64,000 nt of DNA. Origin: Pontibacillus chungwhensis. GTDB taxonomy: Bacteria; Bacillota; Bacilli; Bacillales; BH030062. The stretch is from contig NZ_CP126446.1 in assembly GCF_030166655.1 (NCBI RefSeq), positions 3,968,001 through 4,032,000 on the forward strand. Reading direction: 5' to 3'. Made by a program: the position numbers and the translations under genes. The first letter of the stretch is position 1; every line of letters starts with the position of its first letter. Positions 49,963 through 58,340 of the stretch are shown in pieces. Under the pieces are notes generated by a model. That model had not been told where the DNA came from and did no database searches. It worked only from the letters and a program-made list of their open reading frames with translations.

Positions 49963-50892
49963 ATGCGTGTCGTAAACAATATTGCTGATTTAATTGGAGA
50001 AACCCCTTTAGTCAAATTAAACCGAATTGTCCCTGAAGGTAGTGCAGATGTTTATGTAAAACTAGAAATGTTTAATCCAAGCGGGAGCGTAAAAGACCGC
50101 GCGGCTTACAATATGATGGTTGAAGCTGAAAATGCTGGCTATCTAAAAGAAGGATCTACGATTATTGAGCCAACAAGCGGGAACACTGGAATCGGTCTCG
50201 CTATGAACGCAGCGGCTCGAGGGTACCGAGCGATTCTAGTCATGCCTGATACAATGACACAAGAACGCATTAACCTACTCAAAGCATATGGAGCAGAAGT
50301 GGAACTAACACCAGGGTCCGAGAAGATGCCTGGCGCAATTCGTCGTGCTGAAGAGTTAGCTGAAGAAATTGACGGAGCATTTATTCCGATGCAATTTAAA
50401 AACATGGCTAACCCTGATGCCCATCGAAACACGACGGCTAAAGAAATTATCGAAGCGATGGATGAGCTCGGAAAGCCTTTATCCGCTTTTGTCGCAACAG
50501 CCGGTACAGGTGGCACTGTAACAGGTACAGGTGAGCCTCTTAAAGAGCATTATCCTGATTTATCTGTTCATGTAGTTGAACCAGAAGGATCCCCTGTTCT
50601 TTCAGGCGGTAAGCCAGGAAAGCACAAACTAGTCGGTACAAGCCCTGGATTTATCCCAGAAATTTTAAACCAGGAAGTATACGATGAGATCTTTAAAATT
50701 ACAGATGAGCAAGCGTACGATGTGACGCGCAGTCTGGCTCGTGAAGAGGGAATCTTAGTAGGTCCTTCAGCAGGTGCAGCCGTCTATGCAGCAATTGAAG
50801 TAGCCAAACGCAAACAGCCCGGAGAAGCGATCGTGGTAATTGCTCCAGACACAGGGGAGCGTTATCTTTCAGGCGATTTATTCCGTTTCTAA
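49963..50892 (+). CDS. cysK: Cysteine synthase (O-acetylserine thiol-lyase)
   Basis: A 309-residue PLP enzyme making cysteine from O-acetylserine and sulfide. Lys44 in FNPSGSVKDRAAY binds PLP, PTSGNTGIGLAM is the substrate loop, and GTGGTVTGTGEPLKE is the phosphate-binding glycine loop. The SPVLSGGKPGKHKLVGTSPGFIPEIL segment has the family layout with a KPGKHK variant of the usual PGPHK. AAAGGAAGTG precedes the ATG. Monocistronic with a strong terminator. No S-box or T-box was found in the 270-base upstream gap, so control may rest with a CymR-like repressor. Paralog identity is not certain. Confidence 0.9.
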   Translation: MRVVNNIADLIGETPLVKLNRIVPEGSADVYVKLEMFNPSGSVKDRAAYNMMVEAENAGYLKEGSTIIEPTSGNTGIGLAMNAAARGYRAILVMPDTMTQERINLLKAYGAEVELTPGSEKMPGAIRRAEELAEEIDGAFIPMQFKNMANPDAHRNTTAKEIIEAMDELGKPLSAFVATAGTGGTVTGTGEPLKEHYPDLSVHVVEPEGSPVLSGGKPGKHKLVGTSPGFIPEILNQEVYDEIFKITDEQAYDVTRSLAREEGILVGPSAGAAVYAAIEVAKRKQPGEAIVVIAPDTGERYLSGDLFRF

Positions 50893-50912
50893 AACGATAG
50901 GATGAAAACGTG

Positions 50913-50948
50913 AAAGGACGAAATCTTTTATGATTTCGTCCTTTTTTG
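50913..50948 (+). terminator. Terminator after cysK
   Basis: A perfect 13 bp stem, AAAGGACGAAATC/GATTTCGTCCTTT, then six T. Confidence 0.9.
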
Positions 50949-51070
50949 ATTTCTTTCATGACCTTCCCATCCTTCCCTCTTATTGTCATACAGGATTCAG
51001 CATATCTCCCTGACCCTTGCGAATACTACAAATGGGACATAAGAGCCTATAAATCAGGGAGGTCATAATC

Positions 51071-51904
51071 ATGAACAAGAAATTAGTCTATGCTCTAACC
51101 GCTGTTCTTTCTTTAGGGGTTTTAGGAGCATGTAACAATACAGACACGAAAGAAAGCTTAAACGATACTAACAACTCAAATGTAGAACGCCTTACGTTTG
51201 AAAACCAGGGAAAGGGCGATTCCTACAGCGCTAACGACGGCAACGGCCGCTTTAACGTTCAAGGAGAAATGCGTCAGTATACAATCCCTGGCGGAGATAT
51301 GAACGGAATGCGTGAAAATGTTGAGAAGTATGTACCTGATCAGTTTGAACAATACATGCAAGACGGCGAAAAACGTCGTCAATATCGTCAAGGTAAAGGC
51401 GATGGCAATGGACAGACTCAGTACTCACAGCCTGACCAAAACCAAACACCAAATCAAAATAACCAGAACCAGCAAAAGCAGCAAACTGAACAGCAAAAAG
51501 AGCAAACTGAAAAAGCTCAAAGCGACTTCAAAGCAAAAGTAGTTGAATTAACAAACAAAGAACGTAAAAAGAAAGGCTTACCTGCTTTAAAAGCAGATGC
51601 TGAACTTCGCGGGGTTGCCCAGAAGAAATCTGAGGATATGGTGAAGAACGATTACTTCTCTCACACTTCTCCTCGTTACGGAAGCCCATTTGAAATGATG
51701 CAAAACTTCGGCGTGGATTATAAAACAGCAGCGGAAAACATTGCTGCTGGTCAACAGACTCCAGAAAAAGTTGTTCAACAGTGGATGAATAGTGCAGGAC
51801 ACCGTAAAAACATTTTAAATAAAAATGTAACACACATCGGTATTGGTATTGCTAAAGGCGGAGAAATGGGTATTTACTGGACACAAATGTTTATTCAGAA
51901 ATAA
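51071..51904 (+). CDS. CAP-domain (SCP/PR1-like) lipoprotein, YkwD-type
   Basis: A 277-residue exported protein. The signal ends with the lipobox VLGAC (Cys21), so it is probably membrane-anchored. Residues 25-110 are Asn/Gly-rich, residues 115-150 a Gln/Asn/Lys-rich linker, and the CAP domain runs from about 155 to the end: LTNKERKKKGLPALKAD, the His in YFSHTSPRYGSPFEMM, the Glu in AAENIAAGQQTPEKVV, and WMNSAGHRKNILN, supplying the His/Glu cavity. CAP proteins of Bacilli are secreted or spore-associated; no enzymatic reaction is settled. CAGGGAGGTC precedes the ATG. Confidence 0.87.
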   Translation: MNKKLVYALTAVLSLGVLGACNNTDTKESLNDTNNSNVERLTFENQGKGDSYSANDGNGRFNVQGEMRQYTIPGGDMNGMRENVEKYVPDQFEQYMQDGEKRRQYRQGKGDGNGQTQYSQPDQNQTPNQNNQNQQKQQTEQQKEQTEKAQSDFKAKVVELTNKERKKKGLPALKADAELRGVAQKKSEDMVKNDYFSHTSPRYGSPFEMMQNFGVDYKTAAENIAAGQQTPEKVVQQWMNSAGHRKNILNKNVTHIGIGIAKGGEMGIYWTQMFIQK

Positions 51905-51911
51905 AGAATTG

Positions 51912-51950
51912 AAAAATCTCAGAGCTCATTATGAGCTCTGAGATTTTTTG
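51912..51950 (+). terminator. Terminator after the CAP-domain gene
   Basis: A perfect stem of 17 bp, AAAATCTCAGAGCTCAT with its complement, directly followed by TTTTTT. Confidence 0.9.
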
Positions 51951-52011
51951 TGTAAGGGGTATTTGTGGTTTGGTCTCTTGGCTGGGCGTTCGGACGCTTT
52001 TTGGGAGGGTA

Positions 52012-52130
52012 CTGATGTTTTGGAGCGGTGTCCTGATGCTTTCGGGCGTGGTACTGACGATTTCGGGCGGTGTCCTGATGCTTTCGGGCGTGGTGCTGAC
52101 GCTTTCGGGCGTGGTACTGACGTAGTACTG
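52012..52130. repeat. 21 bp minisatellite, five copies and a part
   Basis: Units start at 52012, 52033, 52054, 52075 and 52096 with consensus CTGAYGCTTTCGGGCGTGGTA, plus a partial sixth. The 21 bp period keeps all frames open, which explains seven-residue repeats on both strands (for example STTPESV on the minus strand). The stretch lies between two terminators (51950 and 52170), so it is probably not transcribed strongly. Confidence 0.9.
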
Positions 52131-52169
52131 ACACTTTGCCAGAGCGCCCTGGCTTAGCAGCATTTAAAA

Positions 52170-52204
52170 ATCCCCCATTTGAGCCAAATGCTCAAATGGG
52201 GGAT
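52170..52204 (-). terminator. Terminator of the 104-residue protein gene
   Basis: A perfect 14 bp stem, ATCCCCCATTTGAG/CTCAAATGGGGGAT, followed by T residues on the minus strand. Confidence 0.85.
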
Positions 52205-52212
52205 CAATATAG

Positions 52213-52527
52213 TTATGCTTGCTGTGCAATGGCTTCTTTACTCTCTAATTCGATGACATTTCGTTGTTCGTTGTGGCGGTTGACGGTTTTCACATTAAGT
52301 GTGCCATCGAACTTGTCGCCTTCTTGTGTAGTAAAGGTTACTTCTACATCCTTATTTTCCTCTTTTCGATGTTCGAACATTTCATATTGATCCACGTTAT
52401 TTAACGTTAAATCACAGTGTTTCTTTCCATCTACTTGAGTAATGACATATGTTCCATGAGCAAATCGGATTGACTCGCCACTTTTTGTCATATATACATC
52501 TTTTAATTCTTGTTCTTGTGCTGGCAT
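52213..52527 (-). CDS. Hypothetical 104-residue soluble protein
   Basis: The start MPAQEQELKD is preceded by GGAGGGATCAAGG. The protein is hydrophilic and beta-rich, with SGESIRFAHGTYVITQVDGKKHCDLTL, an alternating strand pattern, and VEVTFTTQEGDKFDGTLNV. It may be a small barrel-like domain. There is no signal peptide and no membrane segment. I do not recognise a family. It is divergent from the lipase gene across 137 bases and has its own terminator. Confidence 0.65.
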   Translation of the reverse strand: MPAQEQELKDVYMTKSGESIRFAHGTYVITQVDGKKHCDLTLNNVDQYEMFEHRKEENKDVEVTFTTQEGDKFDGTLNVKTVNRHNEQRNVIELESKEAIAQQA

Positions 52528-52664
52528 TCCTTGATCCCTCCATGAAAATGTCTTGTACAGTTTAATTGACGTTTTCTGCACTTTTTAAACCTCTAAAAGG
52601 GTTTGCACCAACTCATTCGCCCCCCCATATGATACATAAAAGCTTGATATGGGAGGCTTTATAC

Positions 52665-53396
52665 GTGGCAAAAGAACTTCCTTTTTTTCACAAACCATTA
52701 GCTCTTTTTTTATTGGAAATGTGTGAAATTACGTATGAACAGTACAAACAAAAAGGGTTATTCGCGATTCCAAAGGGATTCACATTAGTCGATTCCTTTA
52801 AGGCCGCTTCTATTCAGGATATGGAATGGTTTGGTTTTATAATTGAAAGCAACGATGCTGTTATCATCGCTTTTCGAGGAACTCAGTCAGAGCCCGACTG
52901 GATTGCTGATGCACGCGTTTATGAAACCCCATTCCCCTATATGGAGGATGCGGGGTTAGTGCACACTGGTTTTTTAACCGTGTATGATTCTTGTCGAGAT
53001 GCGATATTTGAAGCCTATAAAAAAGTATCCCCCCACAAAACCCTTTATATCACAGGACACAGCCTTGGCGCAGCTCTTTCCACCCTTCATGCCCTCGATG
53101 CATCCTTGCACGCCCCGTTTCCTCAGATTGTGATGTATAACTACGCTAGTCCCCGCGTGGGTAACAAGGAATTTACGATCACCTATCGAAACCGTGTCCC
53201 TTTGAGCATTCGATTTGTGAATGTACACGACGTTGTCACCAAAGTTCCTCCGACCATTATTTATTGCCCGATTACAAAGCAAGTCTGGTACTATGCCCAT
53301 GTTAAAGCCCAGATGTCGTTTTCTATCCAGACAGAAACCATCTCAGGAAACCATAGCCTGGTCACCTATAAGAAAGGGATTGAACAATTTTTATAG
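52665..53396 (+). CDS. Class 3 lipase family protein
   Basis: A 243-residue alpha/beta hydrolase of the lipase class 3 family (PF01764). The nucleophile elbow is ITGHSLGAALSTLHA (Ser133), the oxyanion strand is VIIAFRGTQSEPDW, the acid is in VNVHDVVTKVPP and the histidine in ISGNHSLVTY. The start is GTG, chosen because GGGAGG lies seven bases upstream; the longer frame from 52566 has none. No signal peptide is present, so the substrate is probably intracellular or spore-associated lipid. Single gene. Confidence 0.85.
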   Translation: MAKELPFFHKPLALFLLEMCEITYEQYKQKGLFAIPKGFTLVDSFKAASIQDMEWFGFIIESNDAVIIAFRGTQSEPDWIADARVYETPFPYMEDAGLVHTGFLTVYDSCRDAIFEAYKKVSPHKTLYITGHSLGAALSTLHALDASLHAPFPQIVMYNYASPRVGNKEFTITYRNRVPLSIRFVNVHDVVTKVPPTIIYCPITKQVWYYAHVKAQMSFSIQTETISGNHSLVTYKKGIEQFL

Positions 53397-53579
53397 CGTC
53401 AGACGCCTAGTCTTCAAAATTGTACAAAATTCTTCTTCATTTGGTATAACTAAACCTCAGATTCGCGCATACAATATATTAGAATATTCAGATAATATAA
53501 AGTTAGGGGCCCCCACTCTATCTTTTGTCGATGACCATAAGCTTCGGAAAAAAATCAATCTTTGAGAGGTGTGACGTAT

Positions 53580-54047
53580 ATGTTATCGATTAAGACGCTG
53601 AAGCCCTTTTATGTAAAGCAAGAAACTCGGAATATCCGGATTATGTTAGCTTATCAATACTTCACCATTCATATTGATGGAGACGTCTATCAATTTGTAC
53701 CCATTGAGGGTCGGGAAATTGTTGTGAACCGCAAGACAAAGCGAATTGAAAACGCGAAAGACATTCTTGTCTTCCAAAAAGGCAAACATATGATTCAAAT
53801 TTCAATTGAAGAGCTTCTGGATATCCCTGAATTCTTAACACATGTTCACTCAATCGCTCATCGTTATTTAACAAAGCAACTTCCTGTTACTTTAGAGAAA
53901 TCAGGTGATATCATTTATGAATTAGAGCGCCAAAATGCTATGCGACTCATTGATGAAGCCATTGACCAGAACGATAAGGAAGCGTTCCTTGAGCTTTGCA
54001 GCTACATGAATGAACACTTTGCTGTATCACATGAAACTCAAAAATAA
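53580..54047 (+). CDS. IDEAL-domain protein
   Basis: 155 residues. The C-terminus carries an IDEAL domain (RLIDEAIDQNDKEAFLELCSYMNE), a short helical motif named for its IDEAL-like core and found in Bacillus proteins such as YpiB and in ComK-associated contexts. The N-terminal 110 residues are beta-rich and contain YFTIHIDGDVYQFVPIEG and DILVFQKGKHMIQISIEELLD. AGAGGTG precedes the ATG at 53580. The role is probably protein-protein docking. A terminator hairpin follows; the upstream neighbour ends 180 bases earlier. Confidence 0.75.
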   Translation: MLSIKTLKPFYVKQETRNIRIMLAYQYFTIHIDGDVYQFVPIEGREIVVNRKTKRIENAKDILVFQKGKHMIQISIEELLDIPEFLTHVHSIAHRYLTKQLPVTLEKSGDIIYELERQNAMRLIDEAIDQNDKEAFLELCSYMNEHFAVSHETQK

Positions 54048-54049
54048 CC

Positions 54050-54124
54050 CCTGTCACTTCAGCGCTTTTTATTGAGATGGTCTCTCGTTGAGGAAGCGTG
54101 ATGAAGTGATAGGGTCTATTTTTT
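54050..54124. terminator. Long hairpin between the IDEAL gene and helD
   Basis: CCCTGTCACTTCA pairs with TGAAGTGATAGGG around a large imperfect loop, followed by TATTTTTT. It may end both convergent genes. Confidence 0.6.
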
Positions 54125-56423
54125 ACTTATACTTATAATAATCTGTAGAAATTTCTCGAATAAATCGACTCGGTTCACCAAGAGTGAGTAACGATAGTTC
54201 ATGCATAGCCCTTGTACAAGCTGTATAGAAAAGATGACGGTCTAATTGAAACTGGTAGTTCTCATCGGATGCATCATGGAGAAGGACAGCGTCAAATTCA
54301 ATTCCTTTTGCTAAATACACAGGAATAACAATTATGCCTTTTGTGAACGTGTACGTGTCTTTATCCATAAGACGAACGGGAATATCTTTAGATACCAGGA
54401 CATCGTAAGCTTTTTGACTTTCCTCTGCCGTCTTACAAATAATAGCGATCGTTTCATACTTCTTCTCACCAAGGCGATACAATTCTTTAATGAGCGAATG
54501 TTGATGTTCTTCTTGAGTGGCAGTGCTCACAAGTAGTGGCATGACTCCTTCACGATTGAAGGGTTGAATGCTCTCTCCGCCTGGAATCAATTGTTTTGTG
54601 AACTCTATAATTTGGCGTGTAGAGCGATAACTCCGAAGAAGCGTTAAATATTCTGCACGATTTGCTTCATAAAGGTCCTCAGACAGAAGATTCGGCGCAT
54701 GAAGCGTATGAGCATAGATGGCTTGGTTATAATCTCCGAGCACCGTCATACGACTGTAAGGAAATAGTTTTTTCAAAAAGGCAAACTGAAACGGGGAGTA
54801 ATCTTGTGCCTCATCTATAAATAAATAACGAATGTGATTATAGATATGCGTTCCTTTAATAAGGTCTTCTAAATATAAGAAAGGCGTCACATCCTCATAG
54901 AACAGGGTGCCATGTTCTAATTGATCCGTTGTTTGGTTTGCGGCCTCTTTGCTAAGCCCAGTTCTCGATTGAAATAGTGACTTATAGATCGTTTTCATGT
55001 TCAAGAACTGCAGATCATGAATTTTTCGCTTAATGGGTTTTGTATATTTCTTAACGATTGCCTTTGATAACAGTTTTTGTTCGAGTACGGCATCATCAAA
55101 TGTTTCGGCATTGCCTCTGTATCCTGCTTGTAATTTTTGATGAATTTTTAGGTATTCTTCTTTTCCCAATAACTCAATTTCTTCCTCGACCCATTCTTTA
55201 GAGCGTTCTCTCTTCTCCATAGCTTCGATTTCACTGAGTAACCAATTAACTACCTCCTCCAGACGATTCGGTATGGAGATAAAAGGATCCAGGGTATAGA
55301 AGTGGTTCTCTATTTCCTCTTTGGAGACGATAATTTCTCCTCGGAATTTAATATTTTTAAATGCTAATCCCTTTTTAGCAAGGGAATCTGCATAATGATC
55401 TACATCTTCCTTAAATTGAAGCGTCGCCTTATATTGGACTCCTTCTAAGCGTGTTTCATAGGTTTCATTGCGTTCTGCCGTCAGCAAATATTCTAGCTGA
55501 TCATAAGCATCCTCGTATTGAAGCCTCGTTTGCAGGCGATCTTCCATATATTCTTGAAAGGTGGTCTGCGCAATGTTTTCCTCTCCTAATTCAGGGAGGA
55601 CATTAGCCACATAGCTGTTAAACATCGGATTTGGGGAAAATAGCATCATTTGATCCGCTGTAATCTTCGTTCGATACCGATAGAGTAGGTAAGCGACTCG
55701 TTGAAGCGCTGCAGATGTCTTTCCGCTACCGGCAACACCCTGAACAACTAAAAAGGGGCGTTGATCATATCGGATAATTTGGTTCTGCTCCTTCTGAATG
55801 GTAGCAACGATACTCTTCATTTGGGTATTAGCTTGGTTTCCAAGGACTTCTTGAAGGAGCTCATCCCCTATCGTGACACCGGTATCAAACATCCCTTTAA
55901 TTTCTCCCTGGCGTATGATGTATTGGCGTTTCACATCCATAGTCCCCTCAATAGTCCCTTCTGGTGTATCGTACTCTGCAGGTCCCGGAGAATAATCGTA
56001 GTAAAGGCTAGAGATCGGAGCTCTCCAATCATAGACGAGGAAATTCTCATCCTGCCGGTCCATTAAAGAAGAGATCCCTATGTACACTTGATCTGTCTCC
56101 TGACTACGGGCTTCTGTGAAATCCACCCGCCCGAAATAAGGAGAGCTCTTCATCCGCTTCAGCGTTTTTAGTTGATCATAGACATGCTTATGGCTCCGCT
56201 CTCGCTCACCTAACAGTTCGGCCTGCTGACGGAGACTGTTGTAAGTTTCCATAATATCATCAGGCTCATCAATATTAACCGTTACATCTTCCCAGAATGT
56301 TTCCCGGAGGCCAATGACCTCTTCTTTTACATCTCCTGCTTTCTCTTGGATATCCTCTACTTTCTGTTCAATCTCTTGAACCACTTTGTCTACCCGCTCT
56401 TGTTCTCGCTGCCGCTCATCCAC
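54123..56423 (-). CDS. helD: RNA polymerase recycling motor ATPase HelD
   Basis: A 766-residue UvrD/Rep-like superfamily 1 protein. The first 100 residues form a charged antiparallel coiled coil that in HelD reaches into the RNA polymerase secondary channel. Walker A is VVQGVAGSGKTSAALQR, the DEAQ motif is LFIDEAQDYSPFQ, motif III GDYNQAIY, and the final HLFYTACTRAMHELSLLT is motif VI. FLVYDWRAPISSLYYDY is typical of HelD. It removes stalled RNA polymerase from DNA. The start is GTG at 56423, preceded by GAAGGGGGAG; an ATG 21 bases earlier lacks a site. Confidence 0.9.
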   Translation of the reverse strand: MDERQREQERVDKVVQEIEQKVEDIQEKAGDVKEEVIGLRETFWEDVTVNIDEPDDIMETYNSLRQQAELLGERERSHKHVYDQLKTLKRMKSSPYFGRVDFTEARSQETDQVYIGISSLMDRQDENFLVYDWRAPISSLYYDYSPGPAEYDTPEGTIEGTMDVKRQYIIRQGEIKGMFDTGVTIGDELLQEVLGNQANTQMKSIVATIQKEQNQIIRYDQRPFLVVQGVAGSGKTSAALQRVAYLLYRYRTKITADQMMLFSPNPMFNSYVANVLPELGEENIAQTTFQEYMEDRLQTRLQYEDAYDQLEYLLTAERNETYETRLEGVQYKATLQFKEDVDHYADSLAKKGLAFKNIKFRGEIIVSKEEIENHFYTLDPFISIPNRLEEVVNWLLSEIEAMEKRERSKEWVEEEIELLGKEEYLKIHQKLQAGYRGNAETFDDAVLEQKLLSKAIVKKYTKPIKRKIHDLQFLNMKTIYKSLFQSRTGLSKEAANQTTDQLEHGTLFYEDVTPFLYLEDLIKGTHIYNHIRYLFIDEAQDYSPFQFAFLKKLFPYSRMTVLGDYNQAIYAHTLHAPNLLSEDLYEANRAEYLTLLRSYRSTRQIIEFTKQLIPGGESIQPFNREGVMPLLVSTATQEEHQHSLIKELYRLGEKKYETIAIICKTAEESQKAYDVLVSKDIPVRLMDKDTYTFTKGIIVIPVYLAKGIEFDAVLLHDASDENYQFQLDRHLFYTACTRAMHELSLLTLGEPSRFIREISTDYYKYK

Positions 56424-56537
56424 AGGAAACTCCCCCTTCTGCATGTATTTCTATACTTATCTTTTTTTCTTAACTTCACTCGGTAAGGTGAGACTCAACA
56501 ACCATTAACATAGCCTTTTCAAACCCACCTTATACTT

Positions 56538-58340
56538 TCACTCAACGACTTGCTGGCCAAATTGAACGTCAACGAGACTTCGGTAAAAACCACCGTGAGA
56601 AACTAATTGGTCATGTGTCCCTCTTTCAATAATCGAACCATTTTGAAGCACGACAATTTGATCGGCTTGATAGATGGTATGCAAACGGTGAGCAATCACG
56701 AAACTGGTGCGCCCTTTCATTAACTTCTTAAGAGCGTCATTAATCTTCATCTCTGTTAATGTATCTATACTACTCGTTGCTTCATCTAAAATCAGAATGG
56801 CAGGGTCTTTAATCATGGCTCTAGCAATAGAGAGAAGCTGCTTCTGGCCTTGACTGATACTAGCGCCTGAAGATTGCAGAATCGTATCATATCCATCTGG
56901 AAGCTTACAAATGAAAGAATGAGCGTTTGCCTCCTGAGCCGCTTTCTCCACCTCTTCATTAGTCGCGTCAAGTTTTCCATACCGTATATTCTCTCGAATG
57001 GACGTCTCAAATAAGAAGGAGTCTTGAAGAACGACTGCCATTTGTGTCCGTAAACTTTCTCTCGTAATTTGTTTCGTATCTTTTTGATCCACGAGTATCC
57101 GTCCTTGATCAGGATCGTAGAAACGAAGAAGTAACGAAATAATAGTTGTTTTCCCTGCGCCTGTCGGACCCACTAATGCAACCGTATCGCCAGGCTTCGC
57201 ATGGAGGTCAATCTTATGGAGAGTGGCTTGGTCCTCTTCATAAGCGAAAGACACCGATTCAAAACGTACATCCCCTTTTACATTTGTAAGACGAGACTCC
57301 TTACCTTCTTTTGCTTCAGGCGCTTCATCCATGACTTGAAACACTCGCTCAGCCCCTGCAACCGCAGAGAGAATCATATTGAACTGATTCGCTAAATCAT
57401 TCAAAGGCCGCGTGAATTGCCTTGAGTAGGTCGTAAAGGTAACAATAACCCCAACAGAAATAGAACCCTTAACCGCTAAATAGCCACCGGCCCCAACAAT
57501 AATAGCAAAGCTCACATTATTTAACATATTCATCAATTTAGGAATAAATCCTGTGTAAGTTTGCGCCCAATAGCCTGCTGTCTTTAATTGGGCATTCTTC
57601 TCATTAAATTCATCCATGGTTTCTTTCTCTCTTGAGAATAACTTTATAATAGAGTGACCACTTAACGACTCTTCAATATAGCCATTCAGATCTCCGAGGT
57701 GCCGTTGCTGATCCTTAAAATATATACTCGTGCGTTTCGTGATCCATTTCATTCCTAAAACTAAAACAGGAACAATGATCAACGTAAGAAGCGTTAGTAT
57801 GGGACTTAACCAAATCATCATCCCAATGGTCCCTATAAGCACTAATATACTTGTCGTAAACTGAATAATGGATGAGTTCAGGGTTCGGCTAACATTCTCC
57901 ATATCATTCGTGAGACGGCTCATTAATTCCCCGTGTTGCTGTTTTTGAAAGTAGGAAAGTGAGAGTTTCTGCAAGTGGGCAAATAAATGTTCACGCATGC
58001 TGTATACAGTATGTTGTGAGACTCCGATCATCCAGTAATTTTGCAAGATAAGTGCAATCATTTGAAAGAGGTAAATAGCTCCTAAGCCAATGAATAACTG
58101 TATTAATTCGCCGGTCTCTACTTTCTCAATAACACGGTCTACAGTTAATCCGAGTACGTAGGGACCAACTAATGAAAGACCAGAACTGATTAGCACCATG
58201 AGCATCACAAGGATAAAGAGCCCTTTATGTTGAGCCACATACTTCCAAATTCGTTTCAAAGTAGCACCCATGTCATTAATTTTAGGCGGTTTCTGCCCCA
58301 TTCTGGCATGGGGATGAGATTTAATAGGAGTTCTCGACAT
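56538..58340 (-). CDS. yfiC: Heterodimeric ABC exporter subunit YfiC
   Basis: A 600-residue half-transporter with six membrane helices (residues about 40-330) and an ATPase domain. Walker A is LVGPTGAGKTT, the signature ASISQGQKQLLSIARAM, Walker B AILILDEATSSID with the catalytic Glu present, and the H-loop IAHRL. It therefore supplies the active catalytic site of the dimer. It overlaps yfiB by 20 bases. Its ATG is preceded by AAGGGGGCGG inside yfiB. Members export drugs or lipids; substrate unknown. Confidence 0.88.
   Translation of the reverse strand: MSRTPIKSHPHARMGQKPPKINDMGATLKRIWKYVAQHKGLFILVMLMVLISSGLSLVGPYVLGLTVDRVIEKVETGELIQLFIGLGAIYLFQMIALILQNYWMIGVSQHTVYSMREHLFAHLQKLSLSYFQKQQHGELMSRLTNDMENVSRTLNSSIIQFTTSILVLIGTIGMMIWLSPILTLLTLIIVPVLVLGMKWITKRTSIYFKDQQRHLGDLNGYIEESLSGHSIIKLFSREKETMDEFNEKNAQLKTAGYWAQTYTGFIPKLMNMLNNVSFAIIVGAGGYLAVKGSISVGVIVTFTTYSRQFTRPLNDLANQFNMILSAVAGAERVFQVMDEAPEAKEGKESRLTNVKGDVRFESVSFAYEEDQATLHKIDLHAKPGDTVALVGPTGAGKTTIISLLLRFYDPDQGRILVDQKDTKQITRESLRTQMAVVLQDSFLFETSIRENIRYGKLDATNEEVEKAAQEANAHSFICKLPDGYDTILQSSGASISQGQKQLLSIARAMIKDPAILILDEATSSIDTLTEMKINDALKKLMKGRTSFVIAHRLHTIYQADQIVVLQNGSIIERGTHDQLVSHGGFYRSLVDVQFGQQVVE

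Noticed and set aside
52012-52130. CRISPR-like array
   Set aside because: The units are contiguous without unique spacers and no cas genes are nearby.
51891-52163. Minus-strand frame with seven-residue repeats (STTPESV-like)
   Set aside because: It arises from the 21 bp minisatellite. The GGGGGA before its ATG is part of the terminator hairpin of the neighbouring gene, and the frame runs through another terminator.
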